A stretch of 64,000 bases of DNA from Pseudomonas batumici (GCF_000820515.1 NZ_JXDG01000018.1:1-64000); one strand, 5' to 3'; positions 7,923 through 16,955 are shown, counted from the first letter of the stretch. The notes: generated by a model from the sequence alone, not told the origin. Made by a program: numbers and translations.

Positions 7923-10007
7923 TCAATGTTTCGCGATTGCCGTGTTCAGACGCAGGTAGTCCAGCAGGATACGTCCGGTCTCACTCAGGTAGGCGTCGTC
8001 CTCGGGCTTGATCTTCTTGTCCGGATCCACCGGCGAGGCGTCGTCGTCTTCCTTCTTCAGTTCCTTGAGCGGCTCTTCGCCCTTGGCCTTGCGACGGGCG
8101 TTCTCCATGACCAGCTGCTTGGCGTCGATATCGGTGCGCTGGGCACGACGCTCGCTCTCGTTCAGGCTCACGGTTTTTTCCTTGAGCAGCTTCTCGGCCA
8201 GGGCTAGCTTGTCGCGAATGAAGATGAACTCCGCATCCTTCGACGCACGCGCCTCGTGGTCAGCCTTGAGCTGGGCCAGGAACGGCTTGAACGGATCCAC
8301 CGGTGGCTTGATCGAAGGACGAATGGTGTCCCACGGCATGGCTTCCGGCAGCGCGCTCTCGCCGATTTCCTTGGTGTCGATGATCGACGGGAAATCCACG
8401 TCCGGCAGCACGCCCTGGTGCTGGGTGCTCTGCCCGGAAACCCGGTAGAACTTCGCCAGGGTCAGCTTCAGCTCGCCATGGTTGAGCGGCTGGATGGTCT
8501 GCACGGTGCCTTTGCCGAAGGTCTGGCCGCCGATGATCAGGGCCCGGTGATAGTCCTGCATGGCGCCGGCGAAGATCTCCGAAGCCGAGGCGGACAGGCG
8601 GTTGACCAGCAGCGCCATCGGGCCTTTGTAGAAGGCACCCGGGCTTTCGTCTTCGAGGACGTCGACCTTGCCTTCGGCGTTACGCACCAGCACGGTTGGG
8701 CCCTTGTCGATGAACAGGCTGGTCAGTTCGGTGGCTTCCTGCAGGGAACCGCCGCCGTTGTTGCGCAGGTCGATGACCACGCCGTCGACGCCGTCCTTCT
8801 GCAACTCGCCCAGCAGTTTCTTGACGTCGCGGGTGGTGCTCTTGTAGTCCGGATCGCCGGCGCGGAACGCCTTGAAGTCCAGGTAGAAGGCCGGGATATC
8901 GATGACCCCCAGCTTGTAGTCCTTGCCGTCCTGCTTGAGGTGCAGGATCGACTTGCTGGCCGCCTGGTCCTCCAGTTTCACCGATTCGCGGGTGATGGAC
9001 ACTATCTTGCTGGTCTGGTCGTTCGGCGCATTGCTCGCCGGAATCACTTCCAGGCGCACCACCGAGCCTTTCGGACCACGGATCAGCTTGACCACTTCGT
9101 CCAGGCGCCAGCCGACCACGTCGACCATTTCCTTGTCGCCCTGGGCGACCCCGATGATCTTGTCGGCCGGGGCCACCTGCTTGGTCTTGTCCGCCGGGCC
9201 TGACGGCACCAGGCGCACGACCTTGACCTGGTCGTTGTCGCTCTGCAGCACGGCGCCGATGCCTTCCAGGGACAGGCTCATGTTGATGTCGAAGTTTTCC
9301 GCGCTATCGGGTGACAGATAGTTGGTGTGCGGGTCGTAGGACATCGCAAAGGTATTGATATAGGCCTGGAAGATATCTTCGGAACGGGTCTGGTCCAGGC
9401 GTGCCAACTGATTCTTGTAGCGCTTGGTCAGCAGGTCCTGGATCGCCTTGGGTTCCTTGCCGGCGATCTTCAGGCGCAGCACTTCGTCCTTGACGCGTTT
9501 GCGCCACAGGTCGTCGAGCTCGGCCGTGGTCTTCAGCCACGGGGCGTCCTTGCGATCGATCAGCAAGGATTCCTGGCTGGTGAAGTCCATCTTGTCGACA
9601 CCCTTGTTCAGCTCGGCAAGGGTGAAGTCCAGACGCGATTTGACCCGGTCCAGGTAGCGCTTGTAGATGGTGAACCCGGCATTCAGGTCGCCGCTCTTGA
9701 GGAAATCGTCAAAGTGGGTTTTCCACTTGTCGAATTCGGCGATGTCACTGGCCAGGAAATAACTGCGCGACGGGTCGAGCAGCTTGAGGTAGCTGTCGTA
9801 GATGATCACCGAGCGCGCGTCGTCCAGCGGCGGCTTGCTGTAGTGATTACGCTTGAGCAACTCGACGACGTTCAGGCTGGCAATCACCTCGTCGCGGTCG
9901 GGCTGAAGATTGTCCCAGCTATTGGCTGCGAACGTATTGGCCGACAGCGTGGAGAAGCCAAGGCCAATGAAAAGAGCAAGTGCTGTGCTGGGGAACAGAT
10001 GCTTCAT
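7923..10007 (-). CDS. prc: Tail-specific C-terminal processing protease Prc
   Basis: 694 residues from the ATG at 10007, which gives a clean signal peptide (ending near NTFAANS); an ATG at 10040 adds 11 residues. Regions are an N-terminal helical domain, a PDZ domain around LSLEGIGAVLQ and PSGPADK, and the S41 protease core. The serine-lysine dyad is visible as SASASEIF (Ser474) and FGKGTVQ (Lys499), 25 residues apart as in E. coli Tsp. It degrades or trims periplasmic proteins from their C-termini. In P. aeruginosa the equivalent (PA3257, algO) contributes to AlgU activation. It is monocistronic here, with its own terminator. Confidence 0.95.
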   Translation of the reverse strand: MKHLFPSTALALFIGLGFSTLSANTFAANSWDNLQPDRDEVIASLNVVELLKRNHYSKPPLDDARSVIIYDSYLKLLDPSRSYFLASDIAEFDKWKTHFDDFLKSGDLNAGFTIYKRYLDRVKSRLDFTLAELNKGVDKMDFTSQESLLIDRKDAPWLKTTAELDDLWRKRVKDEVLRLKIAGKEPKAIQDLLTKRYKNQLARLDQTRSEDIFQAYINTFAMSYDPHTNYLSPDSAENFDINMSLSLEGIGAVLQSDNDQVKVVRLVPSGPADKTKQVAPADKIIGVAQGDKEMVDVVGWRLDEVVKLIRGPKGSVVRLEVIPASNAPNDQTSKIVSITRESVKLEDQAASKSILHLKQDGKDYKLGVIDIPAFYLDFKAFRAGDPDYKSTTRDVKKLLGELQKDGVDGVVIDLRNNGGGSLQEATELTSLFIDKGPTVLVRNAEGKVDVLEDESPGAFYKGPMALLVNRLSASASEIFAGAMQDYHRALIIGGQTFGKGTVQTIQPLNHGELKLTLAKFYRVSGQSTQHQGVLPDVDFPSIIDTKEIGESALPEAMPWDTIRPSIKPPVDPFKPFLAQLKADHEARASKDAEFIFIRDKLALAEKLLKEKTVSLNESERRAQRTDIDAKQLVMENARRKAKGEEPLKELKKEDDDASPVDPDKKIKPEDDAYLSETGRILLDYLRLNTAIAKH

Positions 10008-10136
10008 GCTGAGTCGACGCGGGGGCAATTGATAACGCATATTAGGCCGTCTTTAAAGTCGCCGGTTCCGCGGGAATGTGTACCAAAAACTGCGTTTGCG
10101 AGTTTTCGTACGACCCTCGGTCCGGTCGCATAATGC

Positions 10137-10164
10137 AAAAAGCCCGGTGCTACAGCTTCGGGCT
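10137..10164 (-). terminator. Terminator-like hairpin in the prc leader
   Basis: Read on the - strand, AGCCCGAAGC...CGGGCT forms a hairpin with a following TTTTTGC tract. It sits 130 bp upstream of the prc start codon, in the gap between the divergent prc and quinone oxidoreductase genes. No gene on its right is transcribed leftward, so it cannot be a gene-end terminator in the present layout. It may be an attenuator in the prc leader or a relic. Confidence 0.45.
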
Positions 10165-10190
10165 CAGTCCAGACTCACTATGGAGGCACT

Positions 10191-11153
10191 GTGAAAGCAT
10201 TGCAAGGCGTTGAAGGTCAAGTGGAGTGGGTTGAAGAGCCGAGTCCGACGTGCGACGTGGGACAGGTTCGGATCCGGGTGGCGGCCGCGGGGCTCAATCG
10301 CGCCGATCTGTTGCAGAAAGCCGGGCTGTATCCGCCGCCGCCCGGGGCCAGCCAGGTGCTGGGCCTGGAGTGCTCCGGGGTGATCAGCGAAGTCGGGCCG
10401 GGAGCGTCCTGGCAGGTCGGCGACCGTGTCTGCGCACTGCTGGCCGGCGGCGGCATGGCCGAGGAAGTGGTGGTCGACGGACGGCATGTGCTGCCGGTGC
10501 CGGAGGGCCTGAGCCTGGTCGAAGCGGCTGCGCTGCCTGAGGTCTACGCCACGGCCTGGTTGAATCTGTTCCAGTTGGCGGGGCTCAAGCCGGGTGAAAA
10601 AGTGCTGTTGCATGCCGGTGCCAGTGGTGTCGGTTCGGCGGCGATCCAGCTGTGCAAGGCCTTCGGCAACCCCTGCTGGGTCAGTGTCGGTTCGGCGGAT
10701 CGCTTGGCCTATTGCGAGGCCCTGGGCGCCCAGGGCGGGGCGGTGCGGGGCGACGATATCGAGGGCCTGAGCGACTTCGCCCCCTTCGATGTGATCCTCG
10801 ATCCGGTCGGTGCGAACTACGCGGCGCTGAACGTGAAACTTTTGTCAGCTGACGGACGGTGGGTGCTGATCGGCCTGATGGGCGGTCGGGAAACCCAACT
10901 GGACCTGGCGAAGATCCTCGCCAAGCGGATCCAGTTGCTGGGCTCGACGTTGCGCAGTCGCAGCGATCAGTTCAAGGCCGATCTGTTGCGTGACCTGGGT
11001 GAGCATGTCTGGCCGTTGTTTGCCGAGAAGCGCCTGAGCCCGCAACTGGCCAAGGCGTTCCCGATCCGGGATGCCGAGACGGCGTTCGAGACGCTGGCGA
11101 GCAACCAGGTGGCGGGGAAGCTGGTGTTGGTGATCGACGAGACGCTGGGATAG
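10191..11153 (+). CDS. NAD(P)H quinone oxidoreductase, MDR superfamily
   Basis: 320 residues starting at GTG with a TGGAGG ribosome-binding site; the ATG 12 bases upstream is closed by a stop. It belongs to the zinc-free quinone oxidoreductase / PIG3-like branch of medium-chain dehydrogenases. Visible features are a GroES-like N-terminus (AAGLNRADLLQKAGLYPPPPG, GLECSGVISEVG), and a Rossmann fold with HAGASGVGSAAIQLCK at about 140-155 for NADPH. The zinc-binding cysteine cluster is absent. It should reduce quinones or related electrophiles with NADPH. It is divergent from prc. Confidence 0.88.
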   Translation: MKALQGVEGQVEWVEEPSPTCDVGQVRIRVAAAGLNRADLLQKAGLYPPPPGASQVLGLECSGVISEVGPGASWQVGDRVCALLAGGGMAEEVVVDGRHVLPVPEGLSLVEAAALPEVYATAWLNLFQLAGLKPGEKVLLHAGASGVGSAAIQLCKAFGNPCWVSVGSADRLAYCEALGAQGGAVRGDDIEGLSDFAPFDVILDPVGANYAALNVKLLSADGRWVLIGLMGGRETQLDLAKILAKRIQLLGSTLRSRSDQFKADLLRDLGEHVWPLFAEKRLSPQLAKAFPIRDAETAFETLASNQVAGKLVLVIDETLG

Positions 11154-11164
11154 TTCTCGCTGCA

Positions 11165-11191
11165 GGAGCGTCGCTTGCTGGCGACGCTTCC
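11165..11191. repeat. REP-like hairpin between converging genes
   Basis: GGAGCGTCGC and GCGACGCTTCC form a 10-bp stem around TTGCTG, the REP core. It lies between the converging quinone oxidoreductase and HAD genes and could slow both transcripts. There is no T tract. Confidence 0.55.
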
Positions 11192-11258
11192 AGGGACCTG
11201 TGGCTCTGCGTCGGAACGCCGGCCGGACCAGGTCCCGCTCCTGCCGTTCGCGTTGTGA

Positions 11259-11912
11259 TTACTGCCAGTGATGAACAGGCCAGCCGGCCTTTTCCGCCTG
11301 CTCGCGCAGCAGCGGATCGGGGTTCACCACATGCGGATGGTCCACCTTGCGCAACAACGGCAGGTCGTTGCGCGAGTCCGAGTAGAAACTCGCGCCTTCC
11401 AGGTTCTCGCCTTCGGCATCCAGCCACTCCAGCAACCGCACGATCTTGCCTTCGCGGTAGGTGAGGGTGCCGACGGTGTGGCCGGTATAGACGCCGTGCA
11501 GCACTTCCAGGTCGATGCCCAGTACTTCGTCGACGCCCACGCGCTCGGCAATCGCCTTGACCAGGTGAATACCGGACGCCGAGATCACCAGGATCCGGTC
11601 ACCCGCCGCGCGGTGGGCGGCGATGGCCTTGCACGCGTCGCTGTAGATCAGCGGCTCGATCACGTCCTCGACCCAGGGCGCCACCAGGTGGGCGATTTCC
11701 TCCGGGGTGCGCCCGGCCATCGGCTCCAGGCTGAACAGCATGTAGTCTTCCATGGCCAGTTCGCCCCTGCCGTAGGCGTCCATCAGCTCGTTGTTGCGCT
11801 GCATGAACGACTCCGGGTCGACCCAGCCCAGGCGCCCCATCTGCTCGCTCCAGAGGGTGGCGCAGTCGCCGTGGATCAGGGTTTCGTCCAGATCAAAAAT
11901 TGCCAGGGCCAT
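11259..11912 (-). CDS. HAD-IB family phosphatase
   Basis: 217 residues, cytoplasmic. HAD motif I is FDLDETLI (Asp7/Asp9), motif II is the ISAS stretch near residue 110, and motif IV is YSDSRNDLPLL. The helical cap between motifs I and II marks subfamily IB, which includes phosphoserine phosphatase-like and histidinol-phosphatase-like enzymes. It is a phosphomonoesterase whose substrate cannot be read from sequence. It follows the ABC transporter ATPase gene on the same strand with a 34-bp gap. It may be the last gene of the transporter operon, which would suit a phosphate-ester uptake locus. Confidence 0.85.
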   Translation of the reverse strand: MALAIFDLDETLIHGDCATLWSEQMGRLGWVDPESFMQRNNELMDAYGRGELAMEDYMLFSLEPMAGRTPEEIAHLVAPWVEDVIEPLIYSDACKAIAAHRAAGDRILVISASGIHLVKAIAERVGVDEVLGIDLEVLHGVYTGHTVGTLTYREGKIVRLLEWLDAEGENLEGASFYSDSRNDLPLLRKVDHPHVVNPDPLLREQAEKAGWPVHHWQ

Positions 11913-11946
11913 CAGTACCGCTCTCTCTTCAAACGTGCCAAGGACA

Positions 11947-12936
11947 TCAGGCTACCTCACACAGCGCGCTGGGATCGATAGACAGCGACAAACGCCGACC
12001 TTCGGGATGCAAGTCGGCGGCCGAGCGGTTGAGCACATCCACCACCAGTTCCACGCCCCGGGCCACGACCCGATAACGGATGACGTTGCCCAGCAGGCTG
12101 TGGCCGCGGATCAGCGCGTCCGGCACGCCCTCGGTACGCAACTCGATGGCTTCCGGGCGGATGGCGATACGGCTGTTGATCGGTCGTTGCAGCAGGCGGC
12201 TGGCAGCGTCGGCATCGAGCAGGTTGTAGTTGCCGATGAAGCCGGCGGCGAACACATCGACCGGTGCGGTGTAGAGGGATTCGGCGTCGCCGCTCTGGAC
12301 GATCTTGCCCTGGTTCATCAGGAAGATCCGGTCACTCATGGTCAGGGCTTCTTCCTGGTCGTGGGTGACGAAAATCGTGGTCAGCCCCAGCTCGCGCTGG
12401 ATCGCCCGGATCTGCTCGCGCAGGTGCTTGCGAATCCGCGCATCCAGCGCCGACAGCGGCTCATCGAGCAGCAGCAGGCGCGGGCGGGTGACCAGCGAGC
12501 GGGCCAGGGCCACGCGCTGGCATTGGCCGCCGGACAACTGGTGCGGGTAGCGGCTGGCGAAGTCGTGCAGTTCCACCAGCTTGAGGGCTTCGATCACCCG
12601 TTTGTGGCTGTCGTCGGCGTTGACCTTCTGCATCTTCAGGCCGAAGGCGACGTTCTGTTCCACGGTCATGTTGGGGAACAGCGCGTAGCTCTGGAACACC
12701 ATGCCGATCGCGCGTTTCTGTGGGCTCAGCGGGACGATGTCCTGGCCGTCGAGCAGGATCTGGCCGCTGTCCACCGGGGTCAGGCCGGCGATGCAGCGCA
12801 GCAGCGTGGACTTGCCGCAACCGGACGGGCCGAGCAGGGTGACGAACTCGCCCTTGGCGATTTCGCAGTTGATGTCGCTGAACACCGTGGTGCCGGCGTA
12901 GGTTTTTTTCAGGTTCTGGACACTGATGAAGCTCAT
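11947..12936 (-). CDS. ABC importer ATPase (PhnT/PotA-like)
   Basis: 329 residues from the ATG at 12936, whose ATGA overlaps the upstream permease stop; an upstream in-frame start at 12972 lies inside that permease gene. The ATPase domain shows Walker A GPSGCGKST (36-44), Q-loop VFQSYALFP, signature LSGGQ (134-138), Walker B LLLLDEP (154-160) and the H-loop FVTHDQEEAL. A C-terminal TOBE-type regulatory domain (about 240-329) fits the spermidine/iron/2-aminoethylphosphonate importer class. It powers the permeases encoded just upstream. Confidence 0.9.
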   Translation of the reverse strand: MSFISVQNLKKTYAGTTVFSDINCEIAKGEFVTLLGPSGCGKSTLLRCIAGLTPVDSGQILLDGQDIVPLSPQKRAIGMVFQSYALFPNMTVEQNVAFGLKMQKVNADDSHKRVIEALKLVELHDFASRYPHQLSGGQCQRVALARSLVTRPRLLLLDEPLSALDARIRKHLREQIRAIQRELGLTTIFVTHDQEEALTMSDRIFLMNQGKIVQSGDAESLYTAPVDVFAAGFIGNYNLLDADAASRLLQRPINSRIAIRPEAIELRTEGVPDALIRGHSLLGNVIRYRVVARGVELVVDVLNRSAADLHPEGRRLSLSIDPSALCEVA

Positions 12937-13730
12937 TGGCTTTTGTCCTTGTTCAAATGGTTGGCGACCCAAGTGAGCACCAGCACGAAGAGAAAGTAAG
13001 AGATCACTAGCGCACTGGTGAAGTGGCCGCTGCTGTTGCGCATGTTGTTCAGGTACACCTGCAGGGTTTCATAGCGGGTACCCACCAGGATGTTGGCGAA
13101 CACGAACTCGCCGAACAGGAACGAGAACGACAGCAGCAACGCGACCATCAGGCCCTTGCGCAGGTTGGGCAACACCACCAGGAAGGCCGCCTGCCAGGTG
13201 CTGGCGCCGAGCAGGTGGGCGGCGTCCATCAGGTCGCGCAGGTTGATCGCCTGCAGGTTGTTGGTGATGGCCCGGTACATGAACGGCAAGGCCACGGTGA
13301 AATAGCAGCCGATCAGGATCCACGGCGTGCCGACCATGGCGAACGGCCCGGAACCGTACAGCTGCAACAGGCCCACCGAGGACACCACCGGCGGTACTGC
13401 GAAGGGCAGCAGGATCAGGATGTTCATCAGTGCGTCGAGCTTGGGGAAGTGGTAGTGCACCACGAACAGCAGCGGCAGGATCAGCGCCACCGACAACGCC
13501 AGCGAGCCGACACAGACGATCAGCGACTGGCCGAACGCATCGAGGAAACGCGGATCGCTCCACAGTTGCAGGTACCACTTGAAGGTGAAACCGCTGGGCA
13601 GGACGGTTGCCGACCAGCTGCTGGCAATCGAGTACACCAGGGTTCCGGCCAGCGGCAGCAACAGGATCAGGAACAACAGGCGGACCACCACGCGGTGGTA
13701 TAGGGCCGCGGAGGGTTCAGCGCGCGACAT
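12933..13730 (-). CDS. ABC importer permease 2 (PhnV-like)
   Basis: 265 residues with about six membrane segments. The EAA-type loop that contacts the ATPase is visible as LRDLMDAAHLLGASTWQAAFLVVLPNLRKG (about 165-195). It overlaps the first permease gene by 14 bp and the ATPase gene by 4 bp, so expression is tightly coupled. It should form the channel as a heterodimer with the first permease. Similarity in type is to the CysTW/PotBC/PhnUV class; the substrate is inferred only from neighbours. Confidence 0.88.
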   Translation of the reverse strand: MSRAEPSAALYHRVVVRLLFLILLLPLAGTLVYSIASSWSATVLPSGFTFKWYLQLWSDPRFLDAFGQSLIVCVGSLALSVALILPLLFVVHYHFPKLDALMNILILLPFAVPPVVSSVGLLQLYGSGPFAMVGTPWILIGCYFTVALPFMYRAITNNLQAINLRDLMDAAHLLGASTWQAAFLVVLPNLRKGLMVALLLSFSFLFGEFVFANILVGTRYETLQVYLNNMRNSSGHFTSALVISYFLFVLVLTWVANHLNKDKSQ

Positions 13731-14562
13731 GGTAGCTCCTCTTCAACAGCCACTGATGGATCACGGTCACGAAGGTCATCATGCCCACCAGGATCACCGC
13801 CAGCGCGCTGGCCATGTTCGGGTCGAGGCTGATGTCGCCGGAGACCATGGCGGCGATACGGATTGGCAACACGTTGAAGTTGCCGGTGGTCAGGGCATAC
13901 ACCGTGGCGTAGGCACCGAGGGCGTTGGCCAGCAGGATCACGAAGGTGCCCAGCAGCGCCGGGGTCAGCACCGGCAGGCCGATATGCCGCCAGAACTGCC
14001 AGCCGTCGGCGCCGAGCAGCGCGGCGGACTCGCGCCAGTCTTCGCGCAGGGCGTCGAAGGCCGGGTAGAGCAGCAGCACGCCCAGGGGAATCTGGAAGTA
14101 GGTGTAGAGAATGATCAGGCCGGTCTTCGAGTACAGGTTGAAATCCTGAATGATCCCGGCCTGCTTCAGCATGATGGTGATGGTGCCGTTGAAGCCCAGC
14201 AGGATGATGAACGCGAAGGCCAGGGGCACACCGGCGAAGTTGCTGGTCATGTTGGCGAAGGCGTTGACGAAATCCCGCAGGCGCGAGTCGACCCGGCGCA
14301 GGGAATAGGCGCCGAGCACCGCGATGAGCATGCCGAACACGCTCGACCAGAAGCTGATTTCCAGGCTGTACTGGATCGCTTGCAGGTAGAACTTCGAGTT
14401 GAAGATCCTGCTGAAGTTGGCCAGGCCCCAGCCGCTTTCTTCCGATTGCAGGCTGTTGATCAGCACCCAGGCCAGCGGCGCGATCTCGAACACGATAAAG
14501 AACAGGGCAAAGGGCACCAGGCAGAGCACGGCGAGCCATTTGCCACGGGTGAGTGAATTCAC
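13717..14562 (-). CDS. ABC importer permease 1 (PhnU-like)
   Basis: 281 residues when started at the GTG at 14562. That start overlaps the upstream hydrolase stop as GTGA and has GGGAG at the right distance; an in-frame ATG at 14580 is inside the upstream gene. It has about six membrane segments and the coupling loop LREDWRESAALLGADGWQFWRHIGLPVL near residues 165-195. It pairs with the second permease. Confidence 0.87.
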   Translation of the reverse strand: MNSLTRGKWLAVLCLVPFALFFIVFEIAPLAWVLINSLQSEESGWGLANFSRIFNSKFYLQAIQYSLEISFWSSVFGMLIAVLGAYSLRRVDSRLRDFVNAFANMTSNFAGVPLAFAFIILLGFNGTITIMLKQAGIIQDFNLYSKTGLIILYTYFQIPLGVLLLYPAFDALREDWRESAALLGADGWQFWRHIGLPVLTPALLGTFVILLANALGAYATVYALTTGNFNVLPIRIAAMVSGDISLDPNMASALAVILVGMMTFVTVIHQWLLKRSYHVAR

Positions 14563-15365
14563 TTCAACAGCTCCCGGCATACAGGTTTGTCATGGGGGAC
14601 GCCCAGCAGTTCGCAGATCGTGCCGCAGAGTTGCGTCTGCGCGGGCGTGGCATCGGGATTGAAACTGAAGGCGTCGCCGAGGACGAACAGCGGCACTTCA
14701 CGTTCTTCGGCCAGCAGGCCGTTGTGCGAGCGGTCGTTGTTCATGCCGTGGTCGGCGGTTACCAAGACCTGGTAGCCTGCGTCGAGCCAGCCTTGCAGGT
14801 AGTCGGCGAGGATGATGTCGGCCGAGCGCGCGCTGTTGCGGTAGGGCGCACTGTCGAGGCCGTGCTTGTGGCCGGCGTCGTCAATGTTCATCGGGTGCAC
14901 CAGCAGGAAGTTCGGCGCGTGTTGCAGGCGCAGGCTTTCGGCGTCGGCGAACAGATGGGAATCGGGGTAGTGGTCGACCCAGTAGAAATGGCCGTGCTGG
15001 ATCGCCAGGCTTTCATCCCGGGTATGTCGATCGCGGGCGGCGACGAAGGGCGAGCGGTTGTAGAGTTCGCTGATCCAGTGATAGGCCGCCGCCGCGGTGG
15101 TCAGGCCGGCGTCGCGGGCGTAATGGAACACGCTGCGCTGGTTGGACAGGCGAGAGACGTGGTTGTGCACGATGCCGCTCTGGATCGGAGCCACACCGGT
15201 GAGAATGCATTCGTAGAGCGGTCTGGAGAGCGAAGGCAACTCGCATTCCAGTTTGTACAACGCCGCGCGTCCTGCGCCTGCGTAAGCCTGGAGGTGGCCC
15301 ATGGCGTGCCGGGCGACCTCGTAGTTCAGGCCATCGAGCACGACCAGGATAACGTTGTGCGGCAT
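14559..15365 (-). CDS. Alkaline-phosphatase-superfamily hydrolase
   Basis: 268 residues from the ATG at 15365, preceded by GAGGGAGG; the longer frame upstream runs into a REP element. The metal-site layout of the superfamily is visible: VLDGLNY near the start, a catalytic Ser/Thr region around CELPSLSRPLYECILTG, HPMNIDDAGHKHG, and TADHGMNND near residues 205-215. There is no signal peptide, so it should act in the cytoplasm on an imported compound. Relatives include nucleotide pyrophosphatase/phosphodiesterases and phosphonoacetate hydrolase. It sits between binding-protein and permease genes of one ABC importer, so the imported compound probably carries a phosphoester or phosphonate. Confidence 0.8.
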   Translation of the reverse strand: MPHNVILVVLDGLNYEVARHAMGHLQAYAGAGRAALYKLECELPSLSRPLYECILTGVAPIQSGIVHNHVSRLSNQRSVFHYARDAGLTTAAAAYHWISELYNRSPFVAARDRHTRDESLAIQHGHFYWVDHYPDSHLFADAESLRLQHAPNFLLVHPMNIDDAGHKHGLDSAPYRNSARSADIILADYLQGWLDAGYQVLVTADHGMNNDRSHNGLLAEEREVPLFVLGDAFSFNPDATPAQTQLCGTICELLGVPHDKPVCRELLK

Positions 15366-15404
15366 AAACCAGACCTCCCTCTGATTAGAATCGAACAAAA
15401 CCTG

Positions 15405-15492
15405 ATGTGGGAGCCGGCTTGTTGGCGATACGGTCAACACGGTTTATCAGGTAAACCGCGTCGATGCGATCGCCAGCAAGCCGGCTCCCACA
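15405..15492. repeat. REP pair (REPIN), spacer family 1
   Basis: Arms TGTGGGAGCCGGCTTGTTGG and CCAGCAAGCCGGCTCCCACA face each other. The spacer holds an inner hairpin, CGGTTTA-TCAGG-TAAACCG at 15440-15458. The whole element reappears inverted at 22564-22660. It lies between the binding-protein and hydrolase genes of the importer operon and could lower expression of the distal genes. Confidence 0.9.
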
Positions 15493-15501
15493 AGTTCAGG
15501 G

Positions 15502-16569
15502 TTATTGCATGTTGATGATGACTTCTTCCTGCCACTTCTGCGGCAGCGCCTTGGAGGTCTTCTCCCAGGCATCGGCGTCCTTGATCGGCGTGACTTTCTT
15601 GTACTGCTCGTTAGGCAGCAGCTTGGCCTTCACGTCTTCCGGCAGGGTCAGGTGCTCGGCACGGATGGGACGTGCGTTGCCACGGGCCAGGTTGGTCTGG
15701 CCGGCGTCGCTGAAGATGTACTCGCGAGCCAGCTTGGCCGCGTTCGGGTGCTTGGCGTATTTGTTGATGATGGTGGTGTAGCCGGAAATCACCGAGCCGT
15801 CCGATGGGATCAGCACCACGTAGTCGTCCGGGTTGGCCATCTTGGCCTTGTAGCTCAGGCCGTTGAAGTCCCAGACCACGCCGACTTCCACTTCACCCTT
15901 TTCCATGGTGGCGATGGTCGGGTTGGCGAGCGACAGGCGACCTTGCTTGGCGATCTCGGCAAACATCAGCAGCGCAGGCTGGATGTTCTTCTCGTCACCG
16001 CCGTTGGCCAGGGCGGCGGCCAGTACACCGTTGGCGGCCTGGGCGGCGGTGCTCACGTCACCGATGGACACCTTGTATTTGCCGGTCTTGAGGTCAGCCC
16101 AGCTTTTCGGGGCTTCGGAACCGTGCAGCAGCTTCTTGTTGACGATGAACGCAATGGTGCCGGTGTAGGCCAGTGCCCAGTTGCCGTCCTTGTCCTTCGC
16201 CCACGCCGGGACCTGCTCCCAGGTGCTCGGCTTGTACGGCTGGGTCACGCCCTGCTTGACCGCGATCGGGCCGAAGGCGGCACCGACGTCGCCGATGTCG
16301 GCGCTGGCGTTGTCTTTCTCGGCCGCGAACTTGGCCACTTCCTGGGCCGAGCTCATGTCGGTGTCGATGTGCTTGAGGCCGTACTTGTCGCTCAGGTCTT
16401 TCCAGGTGCCCGCCCAGTTCGCCCAGTCATCGGGCATGCCGACGCTGTTCACGGCGCCTTCTTTCTTGGCGGCGGCTTCCAGTGCTTTCAAATCGGTGTC
16501 AGCGGCCATGGCAGAGGTGCACAGGGCAATGGTCGAGCCTAACAGTGATGCCAGGAAAAGCTGTTTCAT
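15502..16569 (-). CDS. ABC importer periplasmic binding protein
   Basis: 355 residues with a signal peptide ending at AMAADTD and a strong AAGGAGC ribosome-binding site. The fold type is that of Fe3+/thiamine/2-aminoethylphosphonate binding proteins (extracellular solute-binding family 1), shown by NSVGMPDDWANW, ASADIGDVGAAFGP, YTGTIAFIVNKK and VWDFNGLSYKAK. It should capture the substrate in the periplasm for the two permeases. It is the first gene of the operon, separated from the rest by a REP element; high expression relative to the permeases would be normal. Confidence 0.88.
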   Translation of the reverse strand: MKQLFLASLLGSTIALCTSAMAADTDLKALEAAAKKEGAVNSVGMPDDWANWAGTWKDLSDKYGLKHIDTDMSSAQEVAKFAAEKDNASADIGDVGAAFGPIAVKQGVTQPYKPSTWEQVPAWAKDKDGNWALAYTGTIAFIVNKKLLHGSEAPKSWADLKTGKYKVSIGDVSTAAQAANGVLAAALANGGDEKNIQPALLMFAEIAKQGRLSLANPTIATMEKGEVEVGVVWDFNGLSYKAKMANPDDYVVLIPSDGSVISGYTTIINKYAKHPNAAKLAREYIFSDAGQTNLARGNARPIRAEHLTLPEDVKAKLLPNEQYKKVTPIKDADAWEKTSKALPQKWQEEVIINMQ

Positions 16570-16651
16570 CCGAAGCTCCTTTGGGCGTTTTCAACGCGGC
16601 GATTTTTATCGGTGGTTGTTATGAACGTGGTGCGGTTGGTTGGATCTGGAT

Positions 16652-16663
16652 TGGTCTAGGTCA
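16652..16663. promoter_or_regulatory. Candidate UTRA-repressor operator 1
   Basis: TGGTCTAGGTCA lies 83 bp upstream of the binding-protein start, in the 386-bp divergent gap. It shares TGGTCTAG with the second site and resembles the TGGTCTAGACCA palindrome known for HutC/PhnF-type GntR regulators. Confidence 0.5.
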
Positions 16664-16929
16664 GCAATACCTGAGCCAATTTAAGCCTACTGGATGACAC
16701 TTTGATGTCGGCATCAGTCCTGCAGGGTTTTTTACCAGTGCTGCTCATGAGCACTTCCTCAAGCGTAGACCATATGTAATTAACTGATATTTAAGGATTT
16801 TATCTTTATGGTACGGCCGTCCATGTGCACCGTTTCGTCGCTATGTCACATATCAGTCATGTGCATTGCCTAGGCTGAGCGCTACAACTGGAGACCGCGA
16901 TCCTGCGCGGTTCTGCCCTCAAACAGTGC

Positions 16930-16941
16930 TGGTCTAGTCCA
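16930..16941. promoter_or_regulatory. Candidate UTRA-repressor operator 2
   Basis: TGGTCTAGTCCA is a near-perfect palindrome 15 bp upstream of the GntR/UTRA start codon. The position suits autoregulation. Between the two sites the 386-bp gap also carries the short palindrome GCTCATGAGC (16743-16752) and an AT-rich stretch, but no gene. Confidence 0.55.
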
Positions 16942-16955
16942 GATAGGTAACGTTG

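Noticed and set aside
16743..16752. GCTCATGAGC palindrome as the main operator of the UTRA regulator
   Set aside because: It is a single short palindrome unlike known GntR sites; the paired TGGTCTAG sites are better placed.
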